From Haemaphysalis longicornis (taxonomy: Eukaryota; Arthropoda; Arachnida; Ixodida; Ixodidae): a stretch of 64,000 nt of DNA. Each line of letters opens with the position of its first letter. Position 1 is the stretch's first letter. A model generated the notes under the pieces. That model was not told where the DNA came from. It was given only the letters and a program-made list of their open reading frames with translations, and searched no databases. The DNA lies in the NCBI GenBank assembly GCA_013339765.2, contig JABSTR010001233.1, forward strand, positions 62,001 through 126,000, in the 5' to 3' direction. The position numbers were made by a program, and so were the translations under genes. Of the stretch, positions 43,301 through 51,515 are shown in pieces.

Positions 43301-43485
43301 CCACCGCCACCACCGCGGCCCCCCCTGTCGCCCCCATAGCCGCCTCCCCGGCCGCCGTAGCCACCCCTGTCTCCACCGCCACGGCCACCACGGAAGCCGC
43401 CGCCGCCACGGTCACCGCCCCCGCGGAAGCCTCCGTAACCTCCGCGGAAGCCCCCGCCGCCACCAAAGCTTCCACTCGTGTTCAT
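19179..43485 (-). CDS. GAR1: GAR1, H/ACA ribonucleoprotein complex subunit 1 (five coding exons)
   Basis: Core protein of the nucleolar H/ACA snoRNP, which pseudouridylates rRNA and snRNA with dyskerin, NOP10 and NHP2. Coding exons on the minus strand: 43485-43182, 41003-40855, 28270-28211, 25556-25463, 19366-19179. They total 795 nt in one frame, giving 264 residues (human about 217). Residues 1-95 are an RGG-rich arm. The conserved Gar1 fold covers about 102-188 and contains HPCQDD, VPFFNAPIYLENK, GKVDEIFGPIRDF, YVSVKLQED and FYIDPNKLMPLARFLP. A second RGG arm fills 190-264. The start at 43485 was chosen because a pyrimidine tract and CTGCAG lie just upstream, implying a 5' UTR intron that would remove the more upstream in-frame ATG at 43533. 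Intron phases are 1, 0, 0 and 1. Intron 1 has a GC donor. Confidence 0.93.
19367..20740. other. GAR1 intron 4, distal part: nothing recognised
   Basis: Non-coding, with A-rich runs (about 19727-19750). No gene or clear repeat was recognised. Confidence 0.5.
20971..22623. mobile_element. TTAA-flanked MITE (piggyBac-like), TIR AGGGACACTGAAGT
   Basis: 14-bp perfect terminal inverted repeats (20971-20984 and 22610-22623) lie inside duplicated TTAA (20967-20970 and 22624-22627). The element is 1653 bp with no transposase. The TTAA target suggests the piggyBac superfamily by inference. It interrupts the Penelope nuclease and itself contains a tRNA-like stretch. Confidence 0.82.
21788..21868 (+). 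repeat. tRNA-like sequence followed by a T-run
   Basis: An A-box-like GTGGCCGAGTGGTC and a B-box-like AGTTCGAATCCC are spaced as in a Ser/Leu-type tRNA, followed by about 20 T. The T-stem and acceptor arm do not pair, so it is more likely a tRNA-derived SINE head or tRNA pseudogene than a working tRNA. Confidence 0.5.
22937..22990 (-). repeat. Inverted copy of the Penelope ORF 5' segment
   Basis: The minus strand contains GTGCATCTTCAACGTAAAGT, also present in the plus orientation near 20752. A short inverted copy of the region just before the GIY-YIG domain therefore lies downstream of the element. Confidence 0.65.
22991..24386. other. GAR1 intron 4, no gene recognised
   Basis: Non-coding, with A- and T-rich runs. 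No recognisable protein domain. Confidence 0.5.
24387..24962. mobile_element. Non-autonomous DNA element with TATTTTCC-GTATAAGTC ends
   Basis: The left end ACCCTATTTTCCGGTGTATA and the right end, read in reverse as ACCGTATTTTCCTGTCTATA, are inverted repeats. Further inverted copies of CACCGGTG and GACTTAT words lie inside. About 575 bp, no coding capacity. The superfamily is not determined. Confidence 0.65.
25463..25556 (-). CDS. GAR1: GAR1 exon 4 (end of core domain)
   Basis: Follows a TGTCCAG acceptor and encodes FYIDPNKLMPLARFLPGNQP, then the first RGG codons. It ends G|GTGAGT in phase 1. Confidence 0.93.
25557..25814. other. GAR1 intron 3, unique part
   Basis: Short non-coding stretch between exon 4 and the foldback element. 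Confidence 0.5.
25815..27712. mobile_element. Foldback element, 1.9 kb, ends GGRTCATTCC
   Basis: Left arm (about 25815-26680) and right arm (about 26795-27712) are reverse complements over most of their length, with small indels, around a central spacer of roughly 110 bp. The termini read GGATCATTCC on the left and GGGTCATTCC on the right (reversed). Shared blocks include GGCCCACAATG, CACGTCTTTTTCAATCGCC, GTGAAACAC and GGAGCTAGCGGTG. There is no open frame for a transposase. The whole intron 3 transcript would form a very long hairpin here. Confidence 0.88.
27713..28210. other. GAR1 intron 3, remaining part
   Basis: Non-coding; nothing recognised. Confidence 0.5.
28211..28270 (-). CDS. GAR1: GAR1 exon 3 (20 codons)
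   Basis: A 60-nt exon between TTTGCAG and GTGAGG, phase 0 on both sides. It encodes YVSVKLQEDVKSSSFPKQQK, matching the animal GAR1 segment that follows the RDF motif. It is too short to appear as a long open frame and was found by continuing the protein from exon 2. Confidence 0.92.
28271..29763. other. GAR1 intron 2: unassigned, with minus-strand open frames
   Basis: Two minus-strand open stretches (29748-29545 and 29383-28958) contain a conserved-looking Cys/His cluster, YCAPCDHDC, near 29140. They probably belong to a transposon, but I did not recognise the family. A minus-strand AATAAA lies at about 28638-28643. Confidence 0.4.
29764..29965 (-). mobile_element. RTE LINE 3' end fragment
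   Basis: The minus strand ends with GAGAGGCCTTCGTCCTGCAGT followed by ATGTTGATGATGG, matching the 3' end of the RTE element at 9540-9749 (GAGAGGCCTTTGCCCTGCAGT and the ATG tail). Confidence 0.8.
29976..31080 (-). pseudogene. CR1/L2-like LINE endonuclease region, degenerate
   Basis: Minus-strand ORF2 start of a CR1/L2-type LINE. It begins near 31080 with LANFHSLLPKLDVIEAM and ILGTDTWLTDSI (endonuclease, Glu/Thr motif). The metal-site block is readable around 30630-30590 as RGIIILGSDFN followed by a stop. The linker between endonuclease and RT follows at 30398-29976 (NREKGACRKAKKTNSPQDWQ). There are several stops and shifts. No RT follows: the sequence runs into an RTE fragment at about 29965. 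Confidence 0.72.
31095..31930 (+). pseudogene. Tigger/pogo transposase remnant (DDE_1)
   Basis: Plus-strand remains of a pogo/Tigger (Tc1-mariner superfamily) transposase. A Tc5-type helix-turn-helix region is readable around 31165-31260 (TTRFTKRNGLCIC, then a stop). The catalytic core follows, with IGNADQTPMWFDAPEN (first Asp) at 31320-31370, KLPPYVVFRRK at 31470-31500, and LLVLDSFQGH (second Asp) at about 31647-31676. The third acidic site is lost in a frame-shifted stretch after 31740. The tail has an AVKSLKVTGIS motif near 31865. Stops at about 31205 and 31530, and shifts, make it non-functional. Confidence 0.8.
31961..32524. mobile_element. Inverted-repeat element, 564 bp, TAGGGGGCAGCGCAATGAAT ends
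   Basis: Arms of about 125 bp (31961-32090 and 32398-32524) are reverse complements. Shared blocks include the termini, GTTTGTCTC, TGATTTATTGCATCGGGGC and TGGTTGACCA. The middle is non-coding. No transposase. Confidence 0.8.
32752..34132. mobile_element. Foldback element, 1.4 kb, Tc1-mariner-like CAGTT ends
   Basis: The left terminus CAGTTAAACTTCGATGTAAC and the right terminus, reversed as CAGTTGAACCTGGATGTAAC, are inverted repeats next to TA on the left. Inside, about 33050-33395 and 33675-34005 are long reverse complements sharing GGTAAGCCTAATCGT, GGGCGCTTTCGTAAGCGGCG, GAAATTTTCACT and CGCATGGAGCG blocks. No transposase frame. Superfamily inferred from TA and termini. Confidence 0.78.
34180..34790 (+). 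pseudogene. CR1/L2-like LINE, 3' end of ORF2
   Basis: The C-terminal region of a CR1/L2-type ORF2 in broken frames: an LGIRRHKIKTLPSHVKLLASNTL-like block near 34290-34360 and RPLLEYAQIVWNLSD near 34370. An intact end follows (MNINNIMTVQARRKIARLKF and LFFPRTISNSNALTPEIF) to the stop at 34787. The upstream RT core is missing. Confidence 0.78.
34791..35527. other. GAR1 intron 2, no gene recognised
   Basis: Pyrimidine-rich tract (34830-34905), probably including LINE 3' UTR, then AT-rich unique sequence. Confidence 0.45.
35528..35565. repeat. Perfect 17-bp hairpin
   Basis: Arms 35528-35544 and 35549-35565 are exact reverse complements around the loop AAAG. Confidence 0.9.
35582..36266. mobile_element. 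GC-rich MITE, TIR TTTTAGCTGACCGT
   Basis: Perfect 14-bp inverted repeats at 35584-35597 and 36251-36264 bound about 685 bp with no transposase. The outer GAGTTTTAGC matches the ends of the 239-bp MITE at 17249-17487. Confidence 0.72.
36420..39241. mobile_element. Two related elements in tail-to-tail inverted array
   Basis: The left element (36420 to about 38391) and the right element (about 38397-39241) are inverted copies of one family. Their outer ends read TACCGTATAAGTCGGAATAT and, reversed, TGCCGTATAAGCCGTAATAT. Interior blocks (GGCAGCCCATCG, CACACAGCAAGT, GACAAAAGTCGCC, ACCGAGAGC-GCCCCTTCAGC) occur in mirror order. At the centre GGTCGACCCCC meets its complement (38355-38431). The left copy is interrupted by an unrelated element at 36512-37673. 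No intact frame was recognised. Confidence 0.82.
36512..37673. mobile_element. Nested DNA element, TIR CAGGGTGTCTACC, TSD ATGAT
   Basis: 1162 bp between CAGGGTGTCTACCAAGTT and, reversed, CAGGGTGTCTACCAACCT. Both ends are rich in TTCCCTGAG words, and the element is flanked by ATGAT at 36507-36511 and 37674-37678. There is no transposase. The superfamily is not assigned. Confidence 0.82.
39242..40854. other. GAR1 intron 2, first part: one tandem duplication, no gene
   Basis: Non-coding. Includes the 73-bp tandem duplication at 39850-39995. Nothing else recognised. Confidence 0.5.
39850..39995 (+). repeat. Tandem duplication, two 73-bp units
   Basis: Units start at 39850 and 39923 with GTTCAAATG and share CCTAGAATCAGTG and CACATTCTTCCCCAAAGAGA. 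A few mismatches separate them. Confidence 0.85.
40855..41003 (-). CDS. GAR1: GAR1 exon 2 (core domain)
   Basis: Acceptor TGTGCTCAG precedes 41003. The exon completes a split Glu codon and encodes FAYLSHPCQDDLV through GKVDEIFGPIRDF. The donor is GTATCC, phase 0. A Tigger-like element ends only 23 bp upstream of the exon (at 41027). Confidence 0.93.
41027..41830 (+). mobile_element. Tigger/pogo-like element, internally deleted
   Basis: Begins TA|CAGTCGAGTCCACT, followed by CTATGGCACCGTCCACTTTCG and GATATCGGATATAA blocks, all shared with 58365-58722. From 41519 a plus-strand frame gives a transposase C-terminal tail (CLTEETIVQIHAADSGDSD; then, in another frame, a leucine-rich stretch and TKPT-SF) ending near 41803, followed by AATAAA at 41824. 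The catalytic core is missing. Its left terminus lies 23 bp from GAR1 exon 2. Confidence 0.65.
41831..42279. other. GAR1 intron 1, nothing recognised
   Basis: AT-rich, with TATAACG words but no clear right terminus for the Tigger-like element. Confidence 0.4.
42280..42480 (-). mobile_element. RTE LINE 3' end fragment
   Basis: The plus strand shows ACATCATCATC, a CAGCCTATTTATGTCTACTGCAGGAC-like block and related sequence, the complement of the RTE 3' terminus at 9690-9749. The 5' limit is uncertain. Confidence 0.7.
42662..42895 (-). mobile_element. tRNA-derived SINE (Ruka-like), copy 2
   Basis: Same head, body and tail as 17723-17964, in the minus orientation. The B-box region is damaged by a small deletion. 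It is flanked by the 11-bp duplication GTTTTCAGTTA at 42651-42661 and 42896-42906. Confidence 0.9.
43182..43485 (-). CDS. GAR1: GAR1 exon 1 (N-terminal RGG arm)
   Basis: Starts MNTSGSFGGGG and encodes 101 codons plus one base of Gly/Arg-rich repeats ending DQGPPEEVV, a motif seen at the same place in animal GAR1. The donor reads G|GCAAGT (43181-43176), a GC donor. The neighbouring GT dinucleotides give the wrong phase for exon 2. The plus-strand open frames over this exon are shadows of the RGG codons. Confidence 0.9.
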
Positions 43486-43790
43486 GGCCCTGCAGAGGGG
43501 GAAAGACGAGACGCAGCCATCAGTTAAACACACAAAGCACTCAAATCAAGGCTTCGACGGACGCCCATATGGTTGGGAATGATCACCGTATATCGCAGCA
43601 CAGTTACATCGCATCGCATCACCATGCATATCGCATCAGTTTTGGAACTGACGTCATACTTCCTGGACATGTGCGACCACAGCCGGTCTCGACATGCTCG
43701 CTCGCTCTAGCACGCACATCCACACTGGCCACGGTGCGACGACAGCAGTGACGTTAAGTGCCGTCTTGCAAGGGCGGCCGCCTCGGTGCT
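43486..43790 (-). promoter_or_regulatory. GAR1 upstream region with probable 5' UTR intron end and CpG-rich stretch
   Basis: On the minus strand CTTTCCCCCTCTGCAG ends four bases before the start ATG and looks like a splice acceptor. Further upstream, 43620-43790 is rich in CG dinucleotides and is a plausible promoter and first-exon area. No core element was firmly identified. Confidence 0.4.
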
Positions 43791-45020
43791 CACTTCACCG
43801 AAACCGAAACTGATACGAATAAATGAGGCTGTAAATAATTATTTACGCTGCGGTCAAACATCTAATGTGCCATTCTATGGTTACTGGACTCGTAGGCACC
43901 CAAAACAGCAAAAAAAAAAAAAAATGTAACAAAAATTTCGTGTCAACACAGGCCTTACAAGGGTGACTGGTCAAGGCTGTTACCCGTAGTAACGGTGAGA
44001 AGGAAAGACACAAAGGGAAAATGATGACGGCGCTCTCACACCCACATCTCAAGCTACACAAGTGCAGATGTCCTCTGCAACTCGCATCAAGCTCGCTAAC
44101 AGTGGCACACACCAACAGAGGTGCATTTGACGCTTTACAAATTGGCTAACTCAATCATTTCAGTCGATCAACAACTTCAACTGATCGACAACTCAGAGTG
44201 CCAGCAACATTTATTTATTTGCTGCAACATTTACTGCCTCAACATTTAGAATTACATCATGACGTTATAAACAACTGTATTGGTACATTTTTTTTTACAT
44301 TTGTACGGAGCATGCTGAATGCTGAACGAAATGCCCGGCATTACACGAAATGCACGAATGTTGCCTCTTTAGTTGCTAGCAACTAAGTTGCAAGTTAGAC
44401 GTGGTCACATGCACACAACATAACCACATCTAATTAGCATTTTTAGGTAGTACCGAAACCTTTGCACCCCAGTTTTCAAGCTGAAGGAAGCACCGTCACT
44501 TTATCGCTTTTCAAATACAATTTGCACTGCGGTTTTCATAATTTTTCCTGAACCATGTACCACAATCACTGGACATGGCGCAAGAACCCTAGCGATAAAA
44601 TCACTTACCACTAATTTTTCATTTTAGCAGAACTTTTGTCACGGAGCTAGCAGCTAAAGAAGGGTAGTAGAGGCGTTCAGTGCCAGATGAAACCCTTTTT
44701 AAGTAGTTTATTTTGAACCTGTTTACTGCCGATTCAAAATACTTAACAGCGTAGGGGCAACAGAATGACAGGCAGCTTTCTTTGGACTGTTCTGTTTCAT
44801 GCTAAACTACCAATATGATGAGTAACGACACTGCTCTGTCCAATGTCTCAACAGTGTGCCAGTAGGGAGCCTGGGTGCAGCTGGTTTACATATTTGCTTG
44901 TGCATATGCACTGCGGTGAAGCTGTCGGCACAACCCAGAGTGGGACAGTGCACCTCATCACTAAAAGTGCAACTGAACAGTGGTCCCACTGAACAGTTGC
45001 GCACTACACCCGGGTGCAAC
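43791..45020. other. Intergenic, nothing recognised
   Basis: AT-rich, with only short open frames. Confidence 0.5.
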
Positions 45021-45024
45021 TTAA

Positions 45025-45824
45025 AGGAGCCATGAAGAGAAAACACAAGTTTGGTTCATTCAAAAGACTGCCTCGTTAGAATCATACTGACCCCACTTTT
45101 AACGTAAACTTCGCTCAAATAGGCTACGCAATTAGGAAAAAAGGGAATGACCATGCGACCCACTAGCTCATTTCCCGCAGCAGAACCTATGATGTCATAC
45201 CAGACAGCTCTGTGATTGGTGGAGGGCGGCAAATGCAAATTAGGCAGAGCTTATAAGCTTGCCAAACGAGCTATTTGCGCTTAAACTTTGGGCACATTCT
45301 TTTTAAAGCAATAAGAATGGTGGGACAAACAGTGGCAGTTACGAAAGCACACGTAAACATATAAGTAATGATGCATATACTGCTTTTGGTACTGCGCGCA
45401 CTTTGCTTGGTTTAGCTGCACAGGACTACGGGGCTTTGGGGTTGTTTCAGACGACACTGGCCGATTGACGCAAGCAACGATGTCTTACGTGACCGTATTC
45501 GTCGAGCGAGCACCATGTTTCACAAAACGATTGTCTCCATGAACAAAACAAGCCAGGTACAAATACGTTCACAAACAGACCAAAGGCAGAGAACGGCTTG
45601 CCGCGGTGTGGTGGCGCCATCTAGATTCACTAACGGTAAACAAGGCCCTGTAATGTCATTGCAGACTACGAAAGCGCACAATTTAGCGGGAAAATTAAAA
45701 TTTTAACTTGAATTAATTAATTTCTCAGTGAATAAAGCGTTTGCATTCGGACAAGCACTGGGGGCACTATAAAACACGAAATCTTCCAGATAACAAAAAC
45801 TTATGTTTTGTCTTCATGGCTCCT
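45025..45824. mobile_element. TTAA-flanked MITE, TIR AGGAGCCATGAAGA
   Basis: An 800-bp element. The 25-bp terminal inverted repeats match except at two bases and lie inside TTAA (45021-45024 and 45825-45828). No transposase. The TTAA target suggests the piggyBac superfamily. Confidence 0.85.
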
Positions 45825-45828
45825 TTAA

Positions 45829-47043
45829 GAACAACAACGGAAGTTGCCCCTGCCCCTCACTGCGAGTATTTCGAATGTGACAACAGACTTTTCCATGAAT
45901 TGTCGGGCTTCATCTGCTTACAAACTACTTCAAGAACGACAAACAAACTATACGAGAAAAAGTGGATGATGGTGCACATTAGGCACAATCTTCTTTCAAA
46001 ACGCGTGCCCGCGTTGACATCCAGGTTCGTTCCAGGTAAGAGCTATTGCCGTTCTTAAGATGTACCCAAGTATAGCACTCAACAGTTGTTTACACTTGCC
46101 AAAAATGTGCAAGAACAGTTTTCTTAGCAGAAAACCCTCTGCCCATCCCTAGGCAATTGGCCATGCAGTGACTTGCTCACTCGAAACTGTTAAAGGGCTT
46201 CGAAAAATTACAAAAATTAGCAAGCAAAATATCAAGGCACCTGAAAAGCTATTCTGATGTCATAGACATGAGAATTCACCTGGTCCTAATGTCTTGGGAC
46301 TGTTAAGAAAGCACAGTTGGTTTGCGCTGTTCCACAGCACTCATTGACAACATACAAACAGCTTTAACGAGATTTTTGTCGAAGCCGTTTTATCACAAGT
46401 GTTTCACCAAGGTTTTTTGTTAAACAAAATTTACGCCAGTCCTTTATGCTTAAAAAAAAAAGCCCTTCCGTGCTTGTTGTTTCTGTAGTGAGCAATAATT
46501 TGACTCAGTTGATTGTACCAGTTCAAGTGTTAGTTCAATCTCCTTCCCGTTCTAAGCCTCCCTCTGAACCATAGCAACACAGCATTACAGGCTACCTCTG
46601 TACTATTTTTTTTATTCGACTGTTTTTTTTCACACATTTGCTTCTAAGTCATCGCTCCCGTTGCACTACATCCGCATGGCACTTCTCGGTGCTAGTGTGT
46701 CCAATGTCAAGAAGCAAATTGGAAGACCAATCCTTTGTACCTGTGTCCCTCTTTCTTTATCAGCGCTGCACTTGAGTGCCACGGGTTACCAAGCCTTGTC
46801 CTACCATTACAAACGCCTTTCTTGGAAGCTGAAGGGAACAAAGTTAGTAGCCATAATGCAGGTTGGTCTGCCTCAATCTCTGTCTCTTTTCACCCAAGCA
46901 TATCAAGTGATTTCAGAACCCCACAGTTTAATTCTATCTTTCGGCTCAGACCAGATGTATCTTTTTTTTTTTTTATGCAGCGCTCCCAACCAGAACGGAA
47001 CTTCTTGAAACGTGTTTAAAAGCAAAATGCTGCATGTGTGAAA
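45829..47043. other. Intergenic, nothing recognised
   Basis: No gene supported. Short homopolymer runs only. Confidence 0.5.
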
Positions 47044-47126
47044 CTTAAGCGCAAACTGACACAAAGACAAGAAAGGGAAACGAGATCTCGTTTCCCTTTC
47101 TTGTACCTGTGTCAGTTTGCGCTTAA
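47044..47126. repeat. Large near-perfect palindrome
   Basis: Arms of about 42 bp meet at CGAGATCTCG (47081-47090) with no loop and two or three mismatches. The right arm ends in the TTAA where the next MITE begins. Confidence 0.88.
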
Positions 47127-47706
47127 AGGGACCCAGAAAAGCCTTTTGTAAAAGTTACAAAAGGCCTTTATTGTCGCGTAGTACCAATATAGCGATGCAA
47201 TGCCGTTGGAATTATTGATCTACATTCAGTATTAGCTGGGCGAGAAGCAATTAAGTGCACCTTTCCCCCCTTGCCAATCAATTCCTCCTCCCTCTCTGCT
47301 TCTTTCAAAGCAGCTGGAAACACTGGGAATAGCCATGTGACATCGCGACGCTCGACTTCCGTTCTCCGCTAGCTACATTCCTGCGCCTAGGCATGCGTCA
47401 ATCGCTGCAGACCCGCCTTTGCCTCGGGATCGTGCAGGAAGGCGGAAGAGCAACTGGAAGCCAATGGCAGTGACGTTGCCGGCGACCAACGATCGGCCGA
47501 ATCAGGGGGGCGCCTCGCCGTTGCGTCAGCCGCGGTCGGCTCGCTGCGGCGGCGCGCTCATCGGCCGAGAAAGGCGATCTTCAAAAATTGTTTACAAATT
47601 ATCCGTACAACGTATGGGTTCACACTTGGCTCAAAAATCCCCCGTTATGTGTTCTACCACCTGAATGCATTTGATTGCCACCTTCACGAAGCTTTTCTGG
47701 GTCCCT
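47127..47706. mobile_element. TTAA-flanked MITE, TIR AGGGACCCAGAAAAGC
   Basis: A 580-bp element with perfect 16-bp terminal inverted repeats inside TTAA (47123-47126 and 47707-47710). A subterminal palindromic word TTGTAAAAGTTACAA is present. No transposase. Confidence 0.87.
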
Positions 47707-47710
47707 TTAA

Positions 47711-50339
47711 GTTCCACTCATGGATGTTCACCAACTAGCTTGTCTCTCTGTTTTGCTGCATGTGCAAGACAGCAACTTGTCTCCTTCAACTTTCGCGTTC
47801 TTCTTGCCTCAATAACTCCGCTTTTCATTCCTACTGGCTACCAAGCTTTAACCCACAACTTTTAACACTGCCGTTTGATGTTGAAGGGGCAAATGAAGAT
47901 GGTTCCAGATGTACCACACAACAGCAGCGGCTGCAAAAACAGCTCCGTCAATACTTAAGGGAGAGCGGTTACAGAACACACTGATTTCTCTGACCACACT
48001 ATCCACGTCAGAAGGCCTCGCATCAATCCATGCACCAATCTTTTCGAACGACTTAGCAAGCTATTTCTGCTAAAGGACAAAGCGCACTGCCAAAGCGCAA
48101 ATATCATATCACCACAAACGTTGGGGGAGGTCAAGGCTCTGAATCGCCTGAGCATGAACAATGGGGAAAGGTATAACTTGGCAATTTCCGGACTACAAGT
48201 AAGGTAATCCCGCTTATTGCGCCAAGGCTGCTCTGAATTCTTCCAAATAGAATTAACAAATACCGTGCCTCGCAAGGATTGCTATTATGGCGATTAATAT
48301 CATAATACAAAAACTAAAGCACATAAATTTAGATTGAAAACGAGAACATAAATGAAGTCGCCCGGGAGAGATTCCCACTGAAACAAAGGTGGGGCAACAA
48401 GCCGGGAAAAGTTGATATACGAAAAACATGTAAATATATATTGGGAGCCTTCTGCATGTATAATGCGTTGTAGAGACATGACCAAACGAAAAAAATCTGA
48501 AGGCTTGGCTAGACAAAACTAAAGCAAAGGACTTTTCAGTCCTTTGCTTTAATGGCTCTGAAAGCAACGAAACCGCAATTTCGATAAAACGAACGTAGAT
48601 AGTTCGCTAAACCGGCGTTGCATGAAACACACACCTCTTCGATAAAATGACGTTCGATAAACTGTCTGCAAAACCTCCACGACGCCATTGCCAACGTGAA
48701 GCTACTAGAGCTGAGACACTTACACAACCCCAAATGGGCGTTTGCCGAGATTACGCGGCAAGATTCAAGCGATGTTGACGAAATCTGGTTCCGATGCAAC
48801 GGACCATAAAACGGGGGCAAGTAGTTTAGGCAGGACACATTTTAGTTCCTTTACAAACAACTTGTTACACGAGTTCGCGCACACCAACACGCACACGATC
48901 TTGATCAATGAAGCGATTGCTTCGACCAACGAACTTCACTACCAAATCTGTTGTGCAATGCAATGCAAATTCTTTGCATCGAATTTCACGAAAACACCGG
49001 GCCGCATTAATAAGCGCGAAATGTGTGCGCTGAAAGCCGACAACATAGTGCAAGTTCTTGAAAACACAGGCATTTTGCACGCACTACAGCTCGCTTGCCC
49101 TCTTCATAAAGCCTTTCAACTAGGCGTAAGGTGCAAGAGTTAAACGTGAACAAGAAAAAAATCTTCAACCAGGCCAAGGTACATTACCTGCACTAAAATA
49201 AGACGAAAATGTTCCCGCTTCGGCGGTGCCAACGGTCACCACGTGCCCAAACACATGGAGAAAGGAGCCTTAGAGGGGACGATGACGATGCGAATGTCCA
49301 TGGAAAGTAAAGCTCACTTTGCGCTAATGTATTTAAAAAAGAAACCATAAAAATAAATGCATGTAGAAAACGCACAAATATAAAGTGAGTGGTTTGGCAA
49401 GGTGTATTGATAGCTGCATAAATCATAAAAGTGAAGTTGGCACAAATCCGTGAGGGGGCGTCAATGATGACGTCACTATATTTTGCTTTTTGTGTTTTTT
49501 TTTACGAGAGGTGGCGGCGCGGGCGAAACTTGGCTCGGCGCGCCGTGGGTACTGTGGGCAGTACTGTGTCCGTCTTGTTTGTTTTAGCTGGCAGTTGGTG
49601 CTTTCAGTCGACGGCAGCATATGTGCGTGAAGTGGGTGATGCGGTGGAGAGCACTTGTGTTCGAAGATGCGTTTGTGTCAGCTGATCAGTTGGTGCTTTA
49701 CCTGCGTGAATGCGGAAGGGCACTCCTTTAAACGCTTTCTTTTTCTGTGAAAGTTTTGCGGGGATGCGCCGCAGCTATGACGGGATCGAGTTTGTGCGTC
49801 TGCCCTGTTTCAGCTCATCAAATTGGTGCTTCCCAATCAACAGCTTTTTTTTTTTTTAAGCTCCCGTGCGAAGTCAGCAATGCGCAGTTATATGATTACT
49901 ACCCATTTTTCAGTGAAGAACTACGTCGACTACGTACAGGTGCCCCAAAAATAATACGGAGCACGGGAGCGGTGGCCGGAGCGCGCAAAACTGCATGCCA
50001 GCGCGATCTATGCGTAGATGCGCCGCAGATAGCGAGAGTGCGTGGGCACATCCGGCTGGCCCCTCTTGATGTTCTGACGCTCGTCTTATCGTCGGCTCAA
50101 GCGAAGCCGCGCTGCTGCCACCCCGGCTCGGCAGGGGCGCTTTCGGAGCTTCACGAAGGCCTGTTTACGCAGAGCCAGCGAAGGCAGCTTCATCTTCAGC
50201 GGGGTCCGCTTTCTGCTTCGTCATGAATGCCACCGGTTTCACTATGGGTTGCCTGCCGTGCTTCGCGATCCGCTTGATTTCGAATCATGTGGCTAGAATA
50301 ATGCCTGGCTCCAGCTAGCGCATAAAATGAGCAAAAAAC
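47711..50339. other. Intergenic, no gene recognised
   Basis: Contains a 14-bp hairpin (48520-48533 with 48538-48551, loop TTTC) followed by GTTCGATAAA-type words, and a GC-rich stretch at 49500-50230. A 159-codon plus-strand frame there (49747-50226) has no recognisable domain. Confidence 0.5.
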
Positions 50340-50456
50340 AAAATTTTCCTAAAAATTTTCCCATGCAATCATTCCAACGGCATTGCATGTTATATTGGTA
50401 CTACCGACAAAAAAGGGCCCTTTTGTAACTTTTACAAAGGCTTTTTTTGGGTCCCT
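50340..50456 (-). mobile_element. Solitary end of the AGGGACCC MITE family
   Basis: Read in reverse from 50456 it matches the left end of the MITE at 47127 (AGGGACCC, TTGTAAAAGTTACAAAAG, GTAGTACCAATATA, CAATGCCGTTGGAAT) and is followed by TTAA at 50457-50460. No matching opposite end was found. Confidence 0.75.
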
Positions 50457-50460
50457 TTAA

Positions 50461-51515
50461 GAGCCGTTCACGGGCAAAAGCGGGAATGCTCAGTGCACGC
50501 AATCTCGCCGCCACTGGCCAAATCGGACCCGGACGGTGGCGGAAGCGCCGCAAAACCATCCGCCGCGCGACGGCGTAGTGCGCCGCAGTGCTCCGATTTA
50601 AAGAATCGCTCCGGCGCCAGCTGCGATCCGAGGACTTGCGGCCGCACGCGAAATTTCTAACACCAAGGCACGGGCAATGCTGATATAGGTATGACGCGCT
50701 TTACTTAACGCTTCTACTGGTCAGCGGTGGTTGCGACCAGCTATACGGCTTTACTGCGTGGTGTCCCTGATTACAAAGCCGTTCAATGGCAAGAAGCGGG
50801 AAGCTGCCGTGCGAGCGCAATGGCCGCAGCCACTGCATGATTCCCCGGTCCCCCCGGGGAAATGCGGGGGAATTTTGTCGTCTGCTTCTGCACCTCCTCC
50901 CTGGGAGGTGCAGGGAAAGCGTGAACTCATCCTGCACTCTCTGCACCGTCGGTAAATCGAAGAGAAAAGTGCAGGCGCCGCGCGCTGCACTCGAAAATCG
51001 AAGAGACGAGTGCTGCACTACCTGAATGAGTGCAGCAAGTGCAGTAAAATCGAAGAGACCTGAGAGAAACTCTATGACGGGTGATGATGATGCTTAGTGG
51101 CTTCCCCTTTTTGTAACGGGGTGGCGTTGCACAGCGGCCTTAGTCGCAACGCCACTGTACAATCGCCTCGCCAAAAAAAGTACCAACAAAATAAATAAAA
51201 AATAACGTCAAAATAAAAAGGAAATACTTTTACGGAATTTTTGTGCTAGTCTGACTTCTTTGTTCGCATGTCTTCCCAGACTGTTCTCTGCTCTTTTCCC
51301 ACCAACATTCTAACCTTCTTTTACTAACCTCTACTGCTGTCCAGTTCACTGTCCAGTCCATGCGGAATTCAGACGCAATGAGAGAGCACAAGGCGCACGC
51401 TTTGGGGTAACGCCGCAGGCCTTGTAGTAGTAAAGGAGGCGATGGTTTGGCGACGCTTGGTCGGTGTTTGGTTGGAGCATCTGGTAACCCTGGGTATGGT
51501 AAATAAACGAACGAC
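50461..51515. other. COX18 upstream region
   Basis: GC-rich first half, then AT-rich. No TATA box or other core promoter site could be assigned with confidence. Confidence 0.4.

Noticed and set aside
43159..43527. Plus-strand open frame of 122 codons, Ala/Thr-rich
   Set aside because: It is the antisense shadow of the Gly/Arg codons of GAR1 exon 1.
43533..43535. Upstream in-frame ATG as the GAR1 start
   Set aside because: A strong splice-acceptor-like tract lies between it and the ATG at 43485, and the residues it would add do not resemble GAR1.
49747..50226. 159-codon plus-strand frame as a possible gene
   Set aside because: No domain and no supporting splice or homology signal; GC-rich sequence gives long frames by chance.
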